Assembly (NCBI GenBank): GCA_027036775.1
Contig: JALWDS010000004.1
Span: forward strand, 1-64,000
Length of the DNA stretch: 64,000 bases
Source: Archaeoglobaceae archaeon
GTDB lineage: Archaea; Halobacteriota; Archaeoglobi; Archaeoglobales; Archaeoglobaceae
Reading direction: 5' to 3'
Shown: positions 45,144-53,738 of the stretch, one piece after another
How positions within the stretch are numbered: position 1 is the first letter of the stretch
Layout of the letters: every line of letters starts with the position of its first letter
Made by a program: the position numbers and the translations under genes
Notes under the pieces: model-generated
Told to the model about the DNA's origin: nothing
The model's input: only the letters and a program-made list of their open reading frames with translations
The model's database searches: none

Positions 45144-45356
45144 GTGGAGTTGCCACTCGCCCCAGTTGAGAGGATATTGAAGAAGGCTGGTGCCCAAAGG
45201 GTTAGCGAGTCCGCAAAGGTTGAGATGGTTAAAGCGATAGAGGATATGGCCATCAAAATAGCGAAGAGGGCCTACGAGATTGCAAAGAGTGCTGGTAGGA
45301 AGACTGTTAGGGAGGAGGACATCAAGGAGGCAGCTCAGGAGATACTGAAGATTTAA
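45144..45356 (+). CDS. Archaeal histone, HMf family
   Basis: 70 residues from GTG 45144, chosen because GGAGGTGA ends 5 nt before it and the protein then begins [20 protein letters not shown], the family start; ATG 45138 or GTG 45135 lie inside the Shine-Dalgarno. A single histone fold: helix 1 PVERILKKA, loop, long helix 2 [20 protein letters not shown], helix 3 [13 protein letters not shown]. Dimers wrap DNA in nucleosome-like hypernucleosomes. Probably highly expressed. Confidence 0.93.
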   Translation: MELPLAPVERILKKAGAQRVSESAKVEMVKAIEDMAIKIAKRAYEIAKSAGRKTVREEDIKEAAQEILKI

Positions 45357-45358
45357 TT

Positions 45359-45387
45359 TCTCTTTTTTTGTTGTGCGTTCTGTTTTT
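45359..45387 (+). terminator. Terminator of the histone gene
   Basis: Two T runs (ttttttt at about 45363 and ttttt at about 45383) follow the stop codon, directly before the perfect palindrome ACTCCTTAAGGAGT (45388-45401). The palindrome contains the stop codon of the convergent minus-strand gene and may help end transcripts from both sides. Confidence 0.5.
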
Positions 45388-45392
45388 ACTCC

Positions 45393-45713
45393 TTAAGGAG
45401 TAACGAGGAGAATTCTGTACGTTCTACCTTCATATTCGACACAGTAACCGCTCAGGTGCCTCATTTTGTTAAATTCTTCGACAGAGATTTTTAACGTAAC
45501 CCTACCTTCTTTTTTCGCAATCTCAAGAGCTTTTCTGAGCGTCGGTAAGTCTTTCAGCACGTCATCTGCAATGTGTTCAGCGTTGGAGCAGTTTGCAACC
45601 TCTACATGCACGTATTTATCCGTGTAATGCCTGTATGCGTAGTATCCCATAACCGCAAAGAATCCGATAACGATACATAGCACGATTATTAGCGGTAACA
45701 GTATTTTTTTCAT
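45393..45713 (-). CDS. Membrane-anchored small protein
   Basis: 106 residues with one N-terminal transmembrane helix (about 4-26, LLPLIIVLCIVIGFFAVMGYY) and a mixed alpha/beta extracytoplasmic or cytoplasmic domain with cysteines in VANCSNAEH and SGYCVEYEG. No family recognised. Its start overlaps the end of the next gene upstream by 4 nt, so they form a pair. It ends inside a palindrome after the histone gene. Confidence 0.6.
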   Translation of the reverse strand: MKKILLPLIIVLCIVIGFFAVMGYYAYRHYTDKYVHVEVANCSNAEHIADDVLKDLPTLRKALEIAKKEGRVTLKISVEEFNKMRHLSGYCVEYEGRTYRILLVTP

Positions 45714-46084
45714 TCTACCACCCCCTTTTCCAAATCTTTAACAACCAACCCCAAAGACGAGATCGTAAACCCTAAAGAATGGAAGAAACTTGAGAATACA
45801 ATGAGATTTTCGGAAACGAATAAAGAATTTATAAAATTCACTAAGAAGAATAAAAAAGATGCTAAAAAACTATGGTTCCACTTTTTGATTAGAGAATAAC
45901 CGATGATTAAGCCGATAACTCCGTTGGTCAGTAACCAGCAGTCGGCCTTTATCGATTCAAGACAATGACCGAAGAAGCAGACACATAAATAATCTCGGTT
46001 AAAAATCACGACGAGCAGTGAGGATACGAAGTAAAAGATAAGCATGATCGTAAGGGTCCATCTAACTACTTTGGTTGTGCTCAT
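45710..46084 (-). CDS. Polytopic membrane protein
   Basis: 124 residues with four predicted transmembrane helices (about 7-27, 46-65, 70-90 and 95-113) and a Cys-rich loop (YLCVCFFGHCLESIKADC). AT-rich, with Phe/Leu/Ile-heavy composition. Not recognised. The Cys loop could bind metal or form disulfides. It is the first gene of a two-gene unit with the single-pass protein downstream. Confidence 0.58.
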   Translation of the reverse strand: MSTTKVVRWTLTIMLIFYFVSSLLVVIFNRDYLCVCFFGHCLESIKADCWLLTNGVIGLIIGYSLIKKWNHSFLASFLFFLVNFINSLFVSENLIVFSSFFHSLGFTISSLGLVVKDLEKGVVE

Positions 46085-46110
46085 TCTTTTTCTTCATTAT
46101 ATGAAACTTT

Positions 46111-46953
46111 TTAAATCTTCCTACCTTCAAAATCTACAACCCTAAGATCGACCACATACCTGTAAACCCTTGGAGCAAAGCTACCGCATTCTCTAACCTT
46201 CAGAACATCTACAACCATACCGTTCTCTTTGAAAAGCTTTTTAACCCTCTCTGGCAGAATTTTTTCCTCCTCTTCACCAGCAAACGTGTAGTAGTGAACG
46301 AAACCTCCCTTCTTTATCTTATCTCTAACCAAGTAAACGAAGTTCTCCGCCGAGTAGGGGGCGGGCATCAAAATCCTGTCAAAAGTTCCCTCAAGCTTCG
46401 GAACAACCTCCCTAACATCCCCCTCGTAAACCTTAACGATTCCCTCGACCTTGTTCATCTTGACGTTCCTTCTGAAGTATTCCACCGCCTTGGGATTCAA
46501 CTCAACCCCCACAACCTCCTTAGGCTTCGCCAACTTCGCTATGACTATCGCGTAAGGCCCAACACCGGCGAACATCACCAAAACCCTCTCCCCCTCTTTA
46601 ACCATCCTTGCAATTCTCTCCCTCTCGCTCGAAAGCCTTGAAGAGTAATACACTTTCGTGGGATCGACGAGAAAACGGCATCCGAACTCCTTTGCAATGG
46701 TTTCAGTTTCACCTCCGTGCAAAACCTCATACCTTGCAACTCTGAACTCACCGCTCACTTCACCGACCTTCCTCAAAATGGTTTTGACGTGTTTATGCTT
46801 TGACAAGATAGCCTCAACGATCAAATCCTTGATGTGCAGTAACTCGTCTGGTAAATTAATTATCACGACATCTCCAATTATCTCGAAGCTCCTCACAACC
46901 CTTTTCAACTCCTCCTCACTCACCTTACCCCTCAGATACTCCTTCAAGCTCAC
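46111..46953 (-). CDS. tRNA (guanine37-N1)-methyltransferase, Trm5/Taw2 family
   Basis: 280 residues, GTG start. An N-terminal RNA-recognition domain (IGDVVIINLP, VKTILRKVGEVSGEFR) precedes the class I SAM fold: VYYSSRLSSERERIA, VLVMFAGVGPYAIVIAK (motif I), VGVELNPKAVEYFRRN, and LMPAPYSAENF at the catalytic position. This is the Trm5/TYW2-like group: m1G37 formation or the aminocarboxypropyl transfer of wyosine synthesis. The catalytic-site sequence differs from both textbook forms, so I do not choose between Trm5 subtypes and Taw2. It is divergent from rtcA. Confidence 0.85.
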   Translation of the reverse strand: MSLKEYLRGKVSEEELKRVVRSFEIIGDVVIINLPDELLHIKDLIVEAILSKHKHVKTILRKVGEVSGEFRVARYEVLHGGETETIAKEFGCRFLVDPTKVYYSSRLSSERERIARMVKEGERVLVMFAGVGPYAIVIAKLAKPKEVVGVELNPKAVEYFRRNVKMNKVEGIVKVYEGDVREVVPKLEGTFDRILMPAPYSAENFVYLVRDKIKKGGFVHYYTFAGEEEEKILPERVKKLFKENGMVVDVLKVRECGSFAPRVYRYVVDLRVVDFEGRKI

Positions 46954-47000
46954 GTTGAAAGTTCGGCACGTTTATATTAATCGATCGCACATCCCAGAAC

Positions 47001-47999
47001 ATGATCAAGATAGACGGAAGTTATGGGGAGGGAGGTGGACAGATTTTGAGGACAGCAATCGCACTCTCATGCGTAACTCAAGAGCCAGTTGAGATATTTA
47101 ACATACGTGCGAACAGACCCAAACCGGGTTTGGCGATGCAACACCTTAAAGGAATTGAATCCGCAAAGATGATAACGAACGCTGATGTTGAGGGATTGAA
47201 GTTGGGCTCTACGAGGGTCGTTTTCAAGCCGAAAAGCTTGAGGGGTGGTGAATTTAAGATAGACATAGGGACTGCGGGTAGCGTTACCCTAATTCTGCAA
47301 ACTATTTTACTGCCCTCACTCTACGCTGAAAGAGAAAGCAGGTTTGAGATAAGGGGAGGAACTGATGTGAAGTGGTCTCCGAGCGTTGACTACGTCAGGT
47401 TCGTCACATTCGAGGCTTTGAAGGACTTGAACGCCAAATTAAATTTGAAGTTGATTGCGAGGGGATATTATCCTGAGGGTGGAGGTAAGATAGTCGTTGA
47501 GGTTGAGCCGTCGAAACTTGGGGGTAGGGAGTTTAGAGAGTTGGAATGCGACGTGATTAGGGGCATAAGTCACTGTCAAAACCTTCCAAGTCACGTGGCG
47601 GAGAGGCAAAGGAAATCTGCTAAGGAGATTTTAGAGAGCAAGGGATACAAGGTTGACATAGATGTGGAGGTTAGAAAGGGGATTTCAACCGGCTCTGGCA
47701 TAACCCTCTGGTGCGGTTACAAGGGTAGCGTTTCTCTGGGGGAAAAGGGTAAGAGAGCTGAAATAGTGGGTAGGGAGTGTGCTGAGGGGCTTTTAAAAGA
47801 GTTGGAGAGGGATGGGACTTTTGATAAACATTTGGCGGATCAGGTAATGCCCTTTTCAGCGGTAGCCAAGGGGAAAACCGTCTATACGACAACCGAAGTT
47901 ACGAAGCATCAGATAAGCAACGCCTACGTGATAAACAGTTTCTTCGACAACGTGAGGATTGAGGGTAACAGAATCGAGATCGACGGTGTAGGACTATGA
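47001..47999 (+). CDS. rtcA: RNA 3'-terminal phosphate cyclase
   Basis: 332 residues. It converts 3'-phosphate RNA ends to 2',3'-cyclic phosphates using ATP. Family motifs: GSYGEGGGQILRTAIALS at the start, RANRPKPGLAMQHL, GTAGSVTLILQT, and HLADQVMPF with the His nucleophile region. A TATA-like gtttatatt lies about 30 bp upstream. The stop overlaps the start of the PurH-like gene by 4 nt. Confidence 0.94.
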   Translation: MIKIDGSYGEGGGQILRTAIALSCVTQEPVEIFNIRANRPKPGLAMQHLKGIESAKMITNADVEGLKLGSTRVVFKPKSLRGGEFKIDIGTAGSVTLILQTILLPSLYAERESRFEIRGGTDVKWSPSVDYVRFVTFEALKDLNAKLNLKLIARGYYPEGGGKIVVEVEPSKLGGREFRELECDVIRGISHCQNLPSHVAERQRKSAKEILESKGYKVDIDVEVRKGISTGSGITLWCGYKGSVSLGEKGKRAEIVGRECAEGLLKELERDGTFDKHLADQVMPFSAVAKGKTVYTTTEVTKHQISNAYVINSFFDNVRIEGNRIEIDGVGL

Positions 48000-48448
48000 G
48001 GGCTTTGATTTCGGTAAGCGACAAAGATGGTCTGGACAAATTTGCAAGAGCTTTAAAGGACTTGGGATTTGAGATATACGCCACGAACGGAACCGCAAGG
48101 TTTTTGGAGGAAAGGGGAATTGAAGTCAAGAGATTGTCCGAGATAACGGGATTGAAGGAGAGCGAAAATTTAAAAACCTTACATCCAGAGGTTTTCAGAA
48201 GAATTTTCGACAAGTTTTTTGATTTGATGGTTGTAAACTTATACGAGGACAGAATAGACGTCGGAGGAGTTGCATTGATCAGGGCTGGTGTTAAAGCGAA
48301 CGCCTTGGTAGTTTGTAGAAAAGAGGACTACGATTTCGTTTTAAATGCCATAAAGCACGGGAGGGACGTTAAAAAGATTTTGCACGTTAAAGCTTTGGAG
48401 TATTTGATTGAAAACGACAGAAGAATTCTCGAAATGTTAAAGTATTAA
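47996..48448 (+). CDS. Stand-alone PurH N-terminal (IMP cyclohydrolase / MGS-like) domain protein
   Basis: 150 residues matching the MGS-like IMP cyclohydrolase half of bacterial PurH: ALISVSDKDGLDKFARAL, YATNGTARFLEERGIEV, LKTLHPEVF, and VVNLYEDRIDVGGVALIRAG. The formyltransferase half is absent. It likely closes FAICAR to IMP in purine synthesis; archaea use varied enzymes for this step, so a related nucleotide role is possible. Coupled to rtcA by a 4-nt overlap, an odd partnership. Confidence 0.83.
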   Translation: MRALISVSDKDGLDKFARALKDLGFEIYATNGTARFLEERGIEVKRLSEITGLKESENLKTLHPEVFRRIFDKFFDLMVVNLYEDRIDVGGVALIRAGVKANALVVCRKEDYDFVLNAIKHGRDVKKILHVKALEYLIENDRRILEMLKY

Positions 48449-48729
48449 TTCCTTCTCTTCCTCTTTAAAAGTGAGGGTAGATGGATTGCGTATTTACCCT
48501 CCTCACCGAGGGCTATTATCAATCCGTCCTTCTTGAATGCGTTCTCGAGGTTTATCTCGTAGCATCCCGGGGATAGAATTCTAACGATTTCAATTCTTTC
48601 TCCTTCCTCCCTCTTCCTCTTTTCTCTTGGAACGTATTCGAACTTGTTGTTCCCGCACTCGCAACCGTTCAAAATCCTCATGTCCCCATCTTCATAGATT
48701 TTTCCGCATCTCGTGCATCGGTGTGGCAT
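48445..48729 (-). CDS. Zinc-ribbon protein of the Era-like GTPase cluster
   Basis: 94 residues. N-terminal zinc ribbon with CTRCGK and a second pair in GCECGNNKF (C5, C8, C28, C30). The C-terminal part is a small beta domain (IEIVRILSPGCYEINLENAF, LIIALGEEGKYAIHL). It belongs to a conserved archaeal zinc-ribbon family that travels with an Era-like GTPase and DUF2073, as here. Function unknown; RNA binding is plausible. Confidence 0.8.
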   Translation of the reverse strand: MPHRCTRCGKIYEDGDMRILNGCECGNNKFEYVPREKRKREEGERIEIVRILSPGCYEINLENAFKKDGLIIALGEEGKYAIHLPSLLKRKRRN

Positions 48730-48731
48730 CT

Positions 48732-49076
48732 CTACCCCCTTATTAGTGCTTCTATAATATCCTCCCTCTTTTCAAGCGTCTTCAACCTGTTTGCTGGCCC
48801 TATAACCATCAACCTTCCACCCTTCTTGCCGAGAAGTTTTCCGAAGAGGCTTGAAGTTTTTTGCGGATAGCTTTCAACCTCTATACCCACGAAGTTCTCG
48901 TGATCTATTTCCAACATGGTCATCTCTATCAACTTCGCCTCCTCCTCTGGCGTTAAACCAGATTCGAGAACGACTATCTTACCGGACTTGACCTCATCCA
49001 AGATCATCCTAAGCTTTTCCATCGTGCTCATCTTTTCCAGCCTCTCCTTAGATATGAGATTCAGCTTAACCTCCAT
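48732..49076 (-). CDS. DUF2073 family protein
   Basis: 114 residues from ATG 49076, chosen because GGGTGAT precedes it by about 5 nt; GTG 49085 would add three residues. It is an archaea-specific family (VKLNLISKERLEKMSTMEKL, VLESGLTPEEEAKLIEMTML, GPANRLKTLEKREDII). It always sits with the Era-like GTPase, whose stop it nearly abuts, so it is probably a functional partner. No known activity. Confidence 0.83.
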   Translation of the reverse strand: MEVKLNLISKERLEKMSTMEKLRMILDEVKSGKIVVLESGLTPEEEAKLIEMTMLEIDHENFVGIEVESYPQKTSSLFGKLLGKKGGRLMVIGPANRLKTLEKREDIIEALIRG

Positions 49077-49081
49077 AACGA

Positions 49082-49717
49082 TCACCCGAACTTCTCGGCT
49101 AAAACCCTATAGAACGTGTCCATGTTCAAACCCTTCAGGGCGGAAATGGGAACGACGGTGTGTTGGGGAAAAGCGGATTTTATCCTCGCTGGAGATGCGT
49201 TTGGGAGATCTATCTTGTTAGCAACTATTATCAGTGGCAACTTTCTCGCCTCTATGTTCCCCACTATCGTTATGTTAACCTGAGTGAACGGATCTTCGGT
49301 AGAGTCCATAACCAGTATCACTCCATCCAAATCGTCCAACCACTTTATAGCCTCTATGACACCTTCCGTAGCCTCCTTGGCCCTTCTTTTGGCCTCTTCC
49401 TCACTCAAACCGTATCTCAAGAATTCGTGAAAGTCTATCTTGGTTGCCAAACCGGGCGTGTCAACGATATCGATCGTAATCGTTTTTCCGTTCGCCTCTA
49501 TCTTTACCCCCTCCCTGAGCTTTGCCCTCCTCGTTTCGTGCGGAACTTCACTTACAGAACCCATGACGTCCCCGACCCAATCCAAAAGAATTCTATTGGC
49601 CAAAGTAGTCTTTCCAGCGTTCGGGGGTCCGTATATACCTATTCTAAGTTTGTTTTTCCTTCTGAACAGCTTGAACAGTGAGCTGAAACTCCTTTTAATT
49701 TTAAGCACTATGCTCAT
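49082..49717 (-). CDS. Era-like GTP-binding protein
   Basis: 211 residues. GTPase motifs: G1 [10 protein letters not shown]3 DTPGLA, G4 NKID, G5 ISALKG. The N-terminal 20 residues are basic and amphipathic ([18 protein letters not shown]), possibly membrane- or RNA-contacting. There is no KH domain, unlike bacterial Era. First gene of a three-gene archaeal cluster with DUF2073 and a zinc-ribbon protein, likely in ribosome assembly or membrane events. Divergent from the ArsR-type regulator gene. Confidence 0.9.
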   Translation of the reverse strand: MSIVLKIKRSFSSLFKLFRRKNKLRIGIYGPPNAGKTTLANRILLDWVGDVMGSVSEVPHETRRAKLREGVKIEANGKTITIDIVDTPGLATKIDFHEFLRYGLSEEEAKRRAKEATEGVIEAIKWLDDLDGVILVMDSTEDPFTQVNITIVGNIEARKLPLIIVANKIDLPNASPARIKSAFPQHTVVPISALKGLNMDTFYRVLAEKFG

Positions 49718-49808
49718 GCAAACACCTCAAACCTATGAACGTTGAAAAGTTAAAAACCTTACTTCATCTAAAGAAAGTTGTATATATCGAGAGACAATTC
49801 CGATCTTA

Positions 49809-50321
49809 ATGAGGAGAGTTAAACTCGTTAACGATGTTGTTGATCTCGTTCCTATACTGCACATGTTCTCCACAACGACCTACAAGAACGTTTACAGTGC
49901 CCTACTGGACAACTGGTATACTCTCAGCGAGCTTAGGGAGATGTTTGGGGAGGGTGTTGAGGAGGCTTTAAAAATTCTTAAAAGTGCTGGAATGCTTGAG
50001 ACGAGATGGAGGATGCCTAAAGACCCAGCTGGAAAACCTGAAAAGGAATACCACGTCAACTACACCCACATAAACGCAAGCTTCTACCTCTCCCTTATAG
50101 AGCTCAACAAGGTTTTGGAAGTAATCTTCATGCCCGAAGACGAGTTCGAGGAGTTGGTTAAAAAGGTGATCGACGAGATAAAAGCTGGTAGGACGAGCGT
50201 TCAATACATAAGCAAGGACCTGAACATCGAACCCATAGTCGTTAGGGCCATCGCAAAGAGGTCTCTGAAGTTGAACCTCAAGGGAAACATAGTTGAGATT
50301 GCAAAGGAGGAGGAAATTTGA
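49809..50321 (+). CDS. Winged-helix (ArsR-type) transcriptional regulator
   Basis: 170 residues. A winged-helix domain spans about 20-75 (TYKNVYSALLDNWYTLSELREM, ALKILKSAGMLETRW) with a wing containing KEYHVNYTHINASFYL. The C-terminal 90 residues are helical and hold a second possible recognition region (TSVQYISKDLNIEPIVVRAI). A TATA box ttgtatatat lies about 25 bp upstream, so the transcript is nearly leaderless. It leads an operon with DUF504 and argH. Signal unknown. Confidence 0.8.
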   Translation: MRRVKLVNDVVDLVPILHMFSTTTYKNVYSALLDNWYTLSELREMFGEGVEEALKILKSAGMLETRWRMPKDPAGKPEKEYHVNYTHINASFYLSLIELNKVLEVIFMPEDEFEELVKKVIDEIKAGRTSVQYISKDLNIEPIVVRAIAKRSLKLNLKGNIVEIAKEEEI

Positions 50322-50563
50322 GCGTTAAAGAGATACTCGATAAACTCAAGTGGCATCCAGACTACGACTTCGATAGGGTTGTCGTGAGATACATAGATAG
50401 ACCGAAGGGTTTTTCGGAGATCAGAGGTCACGAGATAGAGAAGGTGAGTTTCAAGTTCATAGAGCTTAAGTCCGGGACCATGATACCTACCCACAGGGTC
50501 GTTGAGATTAGATACGGAGACAAAATCGTTTGGAGGAAGAAGCATGCTGAGGAGCAGGTTTAA
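50318..50563 (+). CDS. DUF504 / MJ1316-domain protein (UPF0248)
   Basis: 81 residues, TTG start overlapping the previous stop (TTGA). Conserved DUF504 features: WHPDYDFDRVVVRYIDRP, the GSGEI-like GFSEIRGHEI, IPTHRVVEIRYGDKIVWRK. The domain is proposed to act in RNA repair or recognition of RNA ends (MJ1316 domain). Its last 20 nt overlap the start of argH. Function in this archaeon is not established. Confidence 0.85.
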   Translation: MSVKEILDKLKWHPDYDFDRVVVRYIDRPKGFSEIRGHEIEKVSFKFIELKSGTMIPTHRVVEIRYGDKIVWRKKHAEEQV

Positions 50564-51953
50564 GAGGGGGATGGACGAACTGGCTTTAAAGCTTACCACT
50601 TCGATAGATCACGATAGAAACATATTCTACTACGACATCCTCGTTGACATTGCCCACGTTCTGGGTTTGATGAGAAGGGGATACGTAAGTAAGGAGGAGT
50701 GCAGGGAGATTGTTAAAGCTCTTCTCGAGGTTAGGGAGAGAGGATACGACTTCAAGGGTTACGAGGACGTTCATGAAGCTATCGAGAGCGAGGTTACGAA
50801 GATAACACCCTACGGAAAGAAGATGCACACCGCAAGGAGTAGGAACGACGAAGTCGCCACTTGTTTGAGGATGTTCTCAAGGGACAAGCTTTTGTCCATA
50901 GCCCAAGCGGTTTTGGAGCTTAGATCGGTTTTGATAGAGAAGGCTGAAGAGTATATCGACGTCTTAATGCCCGGTTTCACACACCTACAATACGCACAGC
51001 CGACCCGTTTGTCCCACCATCTACTGGCTTATCACGACATGCTCAAGAGGGATTTCGACAGGATCATTTCAGCTTTCGAAAGGGTTAACAAATCTCCATT
51101 GGGGGCTTGTGCCTTTGCTGGGACTTCTTTTGATATCGACAGAAACTACACCGCAAGGCTTTTGGGATTTGACGGTGTAATCGAAAATTCAGCGGATGCG
51201 GTATCGAGCAGAGACTTTCTCATAGAATCGATATTCGTTTCAACATCCCTGATGCTAACTTTGAGCAGGATTGCTGAGGAGATAGTTCTATGGTCTTCGG
51301 AGTTCGACTTCGTAGATTTGCCGGAGGAGTTCGCCTCAACTTCATCCATAATGCCCCAGAAGAAGAATCCGGACGTAGCTGAAATTGTGAGGGCCAAGGC
51401 TGGAAAGCTGATAGGACACTTGACGTCTGCAATGACCATCTACAAGGCCCTACCTCTAACCTACAACAGGGACTTTCAGGAGATGAACGACGTCATGTAT
51501 AGGGCTTTGAGCGAAACAGAACTATCTACGCTCGTTATGGCGAAGATGCTCTCCTCTTTGAATTTTAAGGTTGAAGTCATGGAGTCCAAATCCGACAGGG
51601 GTTTTGCGATAGCGAGCGAGATAGCGGACAGGCTTGCTAAGAAGGGGGTTCCCTTTAGAGATGCACACAGGATAGTTGGTAGGGCGATTGCTGAAGGCGA
51701 TTTAAAGAGAATTAAGGAGATTACAAGGGAGATGGGTTACGATGTCGAAGTCGATTTAAACGTTGACGTTAGGGAAGTTGTAGAGAGTAGAGCCTCTTTG
51801 GGTGGAACTTCAAAAGCTGAGGTTTTGAGGATGGTGGAGGATAGGAGGAAGGTTATGGAGGAAGATGCAAAGACCTTAAACGAAAAGATAGATAGGGTTT
51901 GCAAAGCTCTGGAGAGCCTTTACGAGGAAGTCGAATCTTTGCTAAAAAGTTAA
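50544..51953 (+). CDS. argH: Argininosuccinate lyase
   Basis: 469 residues from ATG 50544, preceded by GGAGGAAG; longer starts lie inside the DUF504 gene. Fumarase/aspartase-superfamily lyase that releases arginine and fumarate. Conserved regions: HTARSRNDEVAT, PGFTHLQYAQPTRLSHH, and the signature SSIMPQKKNPD. The order regulator-DUF504-argH suggests cotranscription, although a functional link between DUF504 and arginine synthesis is not known. Confidence 0.95.
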   Translation: MLRSRFKRGMDELALKLTTSIDHDRNIFYYDILVDIAHVLGLMRRGYVSKEECREIVKALLEVRERGYDFKGYEDVHEAIESEVTKITPYGKKMHTARSRNDEVATCLRMFSRDKLLSIAQAVLELRSVLIEKAEEYIDVLMPGFTHLQYAQPTRLSHHLLAYHDMLKRDFDRIISAFERVNKSPLGACAFAGTSFDIDRNYTARLLGFDGVIENSADAVSSRDFLIESIFVSTSLMLTLSRIAEEIVLWSSEFDFVDLPEEFASTSSIMPQKKNPDVAEIVRAKAGKLIGHLTSAMTIYKALPLTYNRDFQEMNDVMYRALSETELSTLVMAKMLSSLNFKVEVMESKSDRGFAIASEIADRLAKKGVPFRDAHRIVGRAIAEGDLKRIKEITREMGYDVEVDLNVDVREVVESRASLGGTSKAEVLRMVEDRRKVMEEDAKTLNEKIDRVCKALESLYEEVESLLKS

Positions 51954-51954
51954 A

Positions 51955-53202
51955 TTGATCGAATCAACTTGGGTTATGCAGGGTAAGAGGGTGAGGATAA
52001 GGGCCAAGGGGAGAATTTTTGAGGGAATAGTCATGCCGTCCTTTACGGACTGCCTCGTTCTAAAGCTTGACAACGGTTACAACGTGGGTTTTAAGGATTA
52101 CGAAGTCTTGGAGGTCTTGGAGGAAAAGCCAATTGAATTTCCGAAGCCAAAGCTTGAGAAGAGAGAGGATTTGCCGAATGTAATGATAATTTCAACAGGA
52201 GGAACGATTGCGAGCAAAGTCGATTACAGAACTGGAGCGGTGACGAGTCAGTTTACTGCTGAGGAGATAGTTGGCGACGTTCCAGAGCTTGCAAAAGTCT
52301 GTAACGTGGATGCGAAACTTCTATACAACATCCTAAGCGAAAACATGAAGCCTAAGAACTGGATAGAGTTGGCGAGGGAGGTTTACAAAGCGGTAAAGGA
52401 CGGCTACGAGGGTGTTATAGTAACGCACGGAACGGACACCATGCATTACACGGCATCAGCTCTCGCCTTCATGCTCTCGACACCGGTTCCAGTCGTCTTC
52501 ACTGGAGCACAGCGTAGCAGTGATAGGCCTTCGAGCGATTCCGCTATGAACGTTTTCTGTTCAGCGGTTACAGCAACATCGGATTTGGGTGAGGTTGTCG
52601 TTGTTATGCACGGAACTACAAGCGACGACTACTGTCTGATACACAGAGGCGTTAAGGTTAGGAAGTGTCACACGTCGAGGAGAGACGCTTTCAGGACGAT
52701 AAACTACAAACCCCTCGGTAAGGTTCACTATCCGAGCGGTGAGGTGGAACTCGTAGACGAGAGGTTCAAGAGAGGTGAGAGGGAGCTTGAGCTTAGGGAT
52801 AGACTTGAGGAGAGGTGTGCGTTGATAAAGTTCTATCCCGGGATGAGTCCAGAAATACTCGAGTTCTACTACGAAAAGGGATATAGGGGATTCGTGCTGG
52901 AAGGAACGGGATTGGGACACGTTTCGACGGATTGGATTGACACGATAAGGAGGATTTCAGACGACTGCCTGATCGTCATGACCTCCCAGTGCCTTTGGGG
53001 GAGGATATGTTGCAGGGTTTACGACACCGGAAGGTATCTTCTTAAAGCGGGGGTTGTAGAGGGGGAGGACATGTTGCCAGAGGTAGCTTTGGTTAAGGTG
53101 ATGTGGCTACTCGGAAACTACGATTTGGAAACTGCAAAGAGGCTGGTTAGGGTAAATTTGGTTGGAGAGATTACACAATCGACGAGATACGACTTCACCT
53201 AA
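51955..53202 (+). CDS. gatD: Glu-tRNA(Gln) amidotransferase subunit D
   Basis: 415 residues. An N-terminal beta domain (RVRIRAKGRIFEGIVMP) specific to GatD is followed by an asparaginase-like domain: STGGTIASK, THGTDTMHYTASALAF, and TGAQRSSDRPSSDSAMN. It releases ammonia from glutamine for GatE to amidate Glu-tRNA(Gln). gatE is not in the window. The TTG at 51955 follows the argH stop by one base; an internal ATG at 51976 is an alternative start. Confidence 0.94.
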   Translation: MIESTWVMQGKRVRIRAKGRIFEGIVMPSFTDCLVLKLDNGYNVGFKDYEVLEVLEEKPIEFPKPKLEKREDLPNVMIISTGGTIASKVDYRTGAVTSQFTAEEIVGDVPELAKVCNVDAKLLYNILSENMKPKNWIELAREVYKAVKDGYEGVIVTHGTDTMHYTASALAFMLSTPVPVVFTGAQRSSDRPSSDSAMNVFCSAVTATSDLGEVVVVMHGTTSDDYCLIHRGVKVRKCHTSRRDAFRTINYKPLGKVHYPSGEVELVDERFKRGERELELRDRLEERCALIKFYPGMSPEILEFYYEKGYRGFVLEGTGLGHVSTDWIDTIRRISDDCLIVMTSQCLWGRICCRVYDTGRYLLKAGVVEGEDMLPEVALVKVMWLLGNYDLETAKRLVRVNLVGEITQSTRYDFT

Positions 53203-53633
53203 CCTTTTTGAACTTAAGCTTGACTACATCTCCCTCTGGAAAGACGTCTTCAAGCATAAGTTTGTAATCCTTTCCGTTTTCGTAAACCTTGGCGAGTATG
53301 TGGATGAAGGGGCAGATGTAGGGTTTTATGTTTTCCTCCGTTACTTTCTTAAGGAAATCTACGAGCGTAGGTTTTACGATGACGAAAGATACTTCCATTT
53401 CATCTTCTTGTATCTCCAAATCCTCAGAAAGGCCGAGAACTTTGACGAACAACTCTTTTACTTCATCATCGCTCATGTTTTCGTGCAAAATGCCTTTTTC
53501 CCTCAAAAATTCCAGCATAGCCTTTGATGTAACCCTGCTAAGAACCATGCCACCGCTACCCATGACCTCCCCAATTCCCTTGTTGATACCGTAGTATAGG
53601 GCGGATACAAACACTGGGTTTACGCTTTTCATA
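53195..53633 (-). CDS. Uncharacterised archaeal protein
   Basis: 145 residues from ATG 53633, chosen because a TATA-like ttttataag lies about 28 bp before it; the frame extends to 53695 but that part is upstream DNA. Composition is alpha/beta with a Gly-rich early segment (YGINKGIGEVMGSGGMVLSR) and a Cys in KPYICPFIHIL. The general pattern recalls V4R/small-ligand domains, but I cannot assign it. It is convergent with gatD (8-bp overlap) and divergent from the slipin gene. Confidence 0.62.
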
Positions 53634-53738
53634 CCTTCAAGCGTTAAAATGTTCTTATAAAACTTCGGTTTCAATTTCGAACAAAAATAATTCAAAATGA
53701 TGAATTAAAATTTTTAAATTGTTGAATGTATCCAAATC

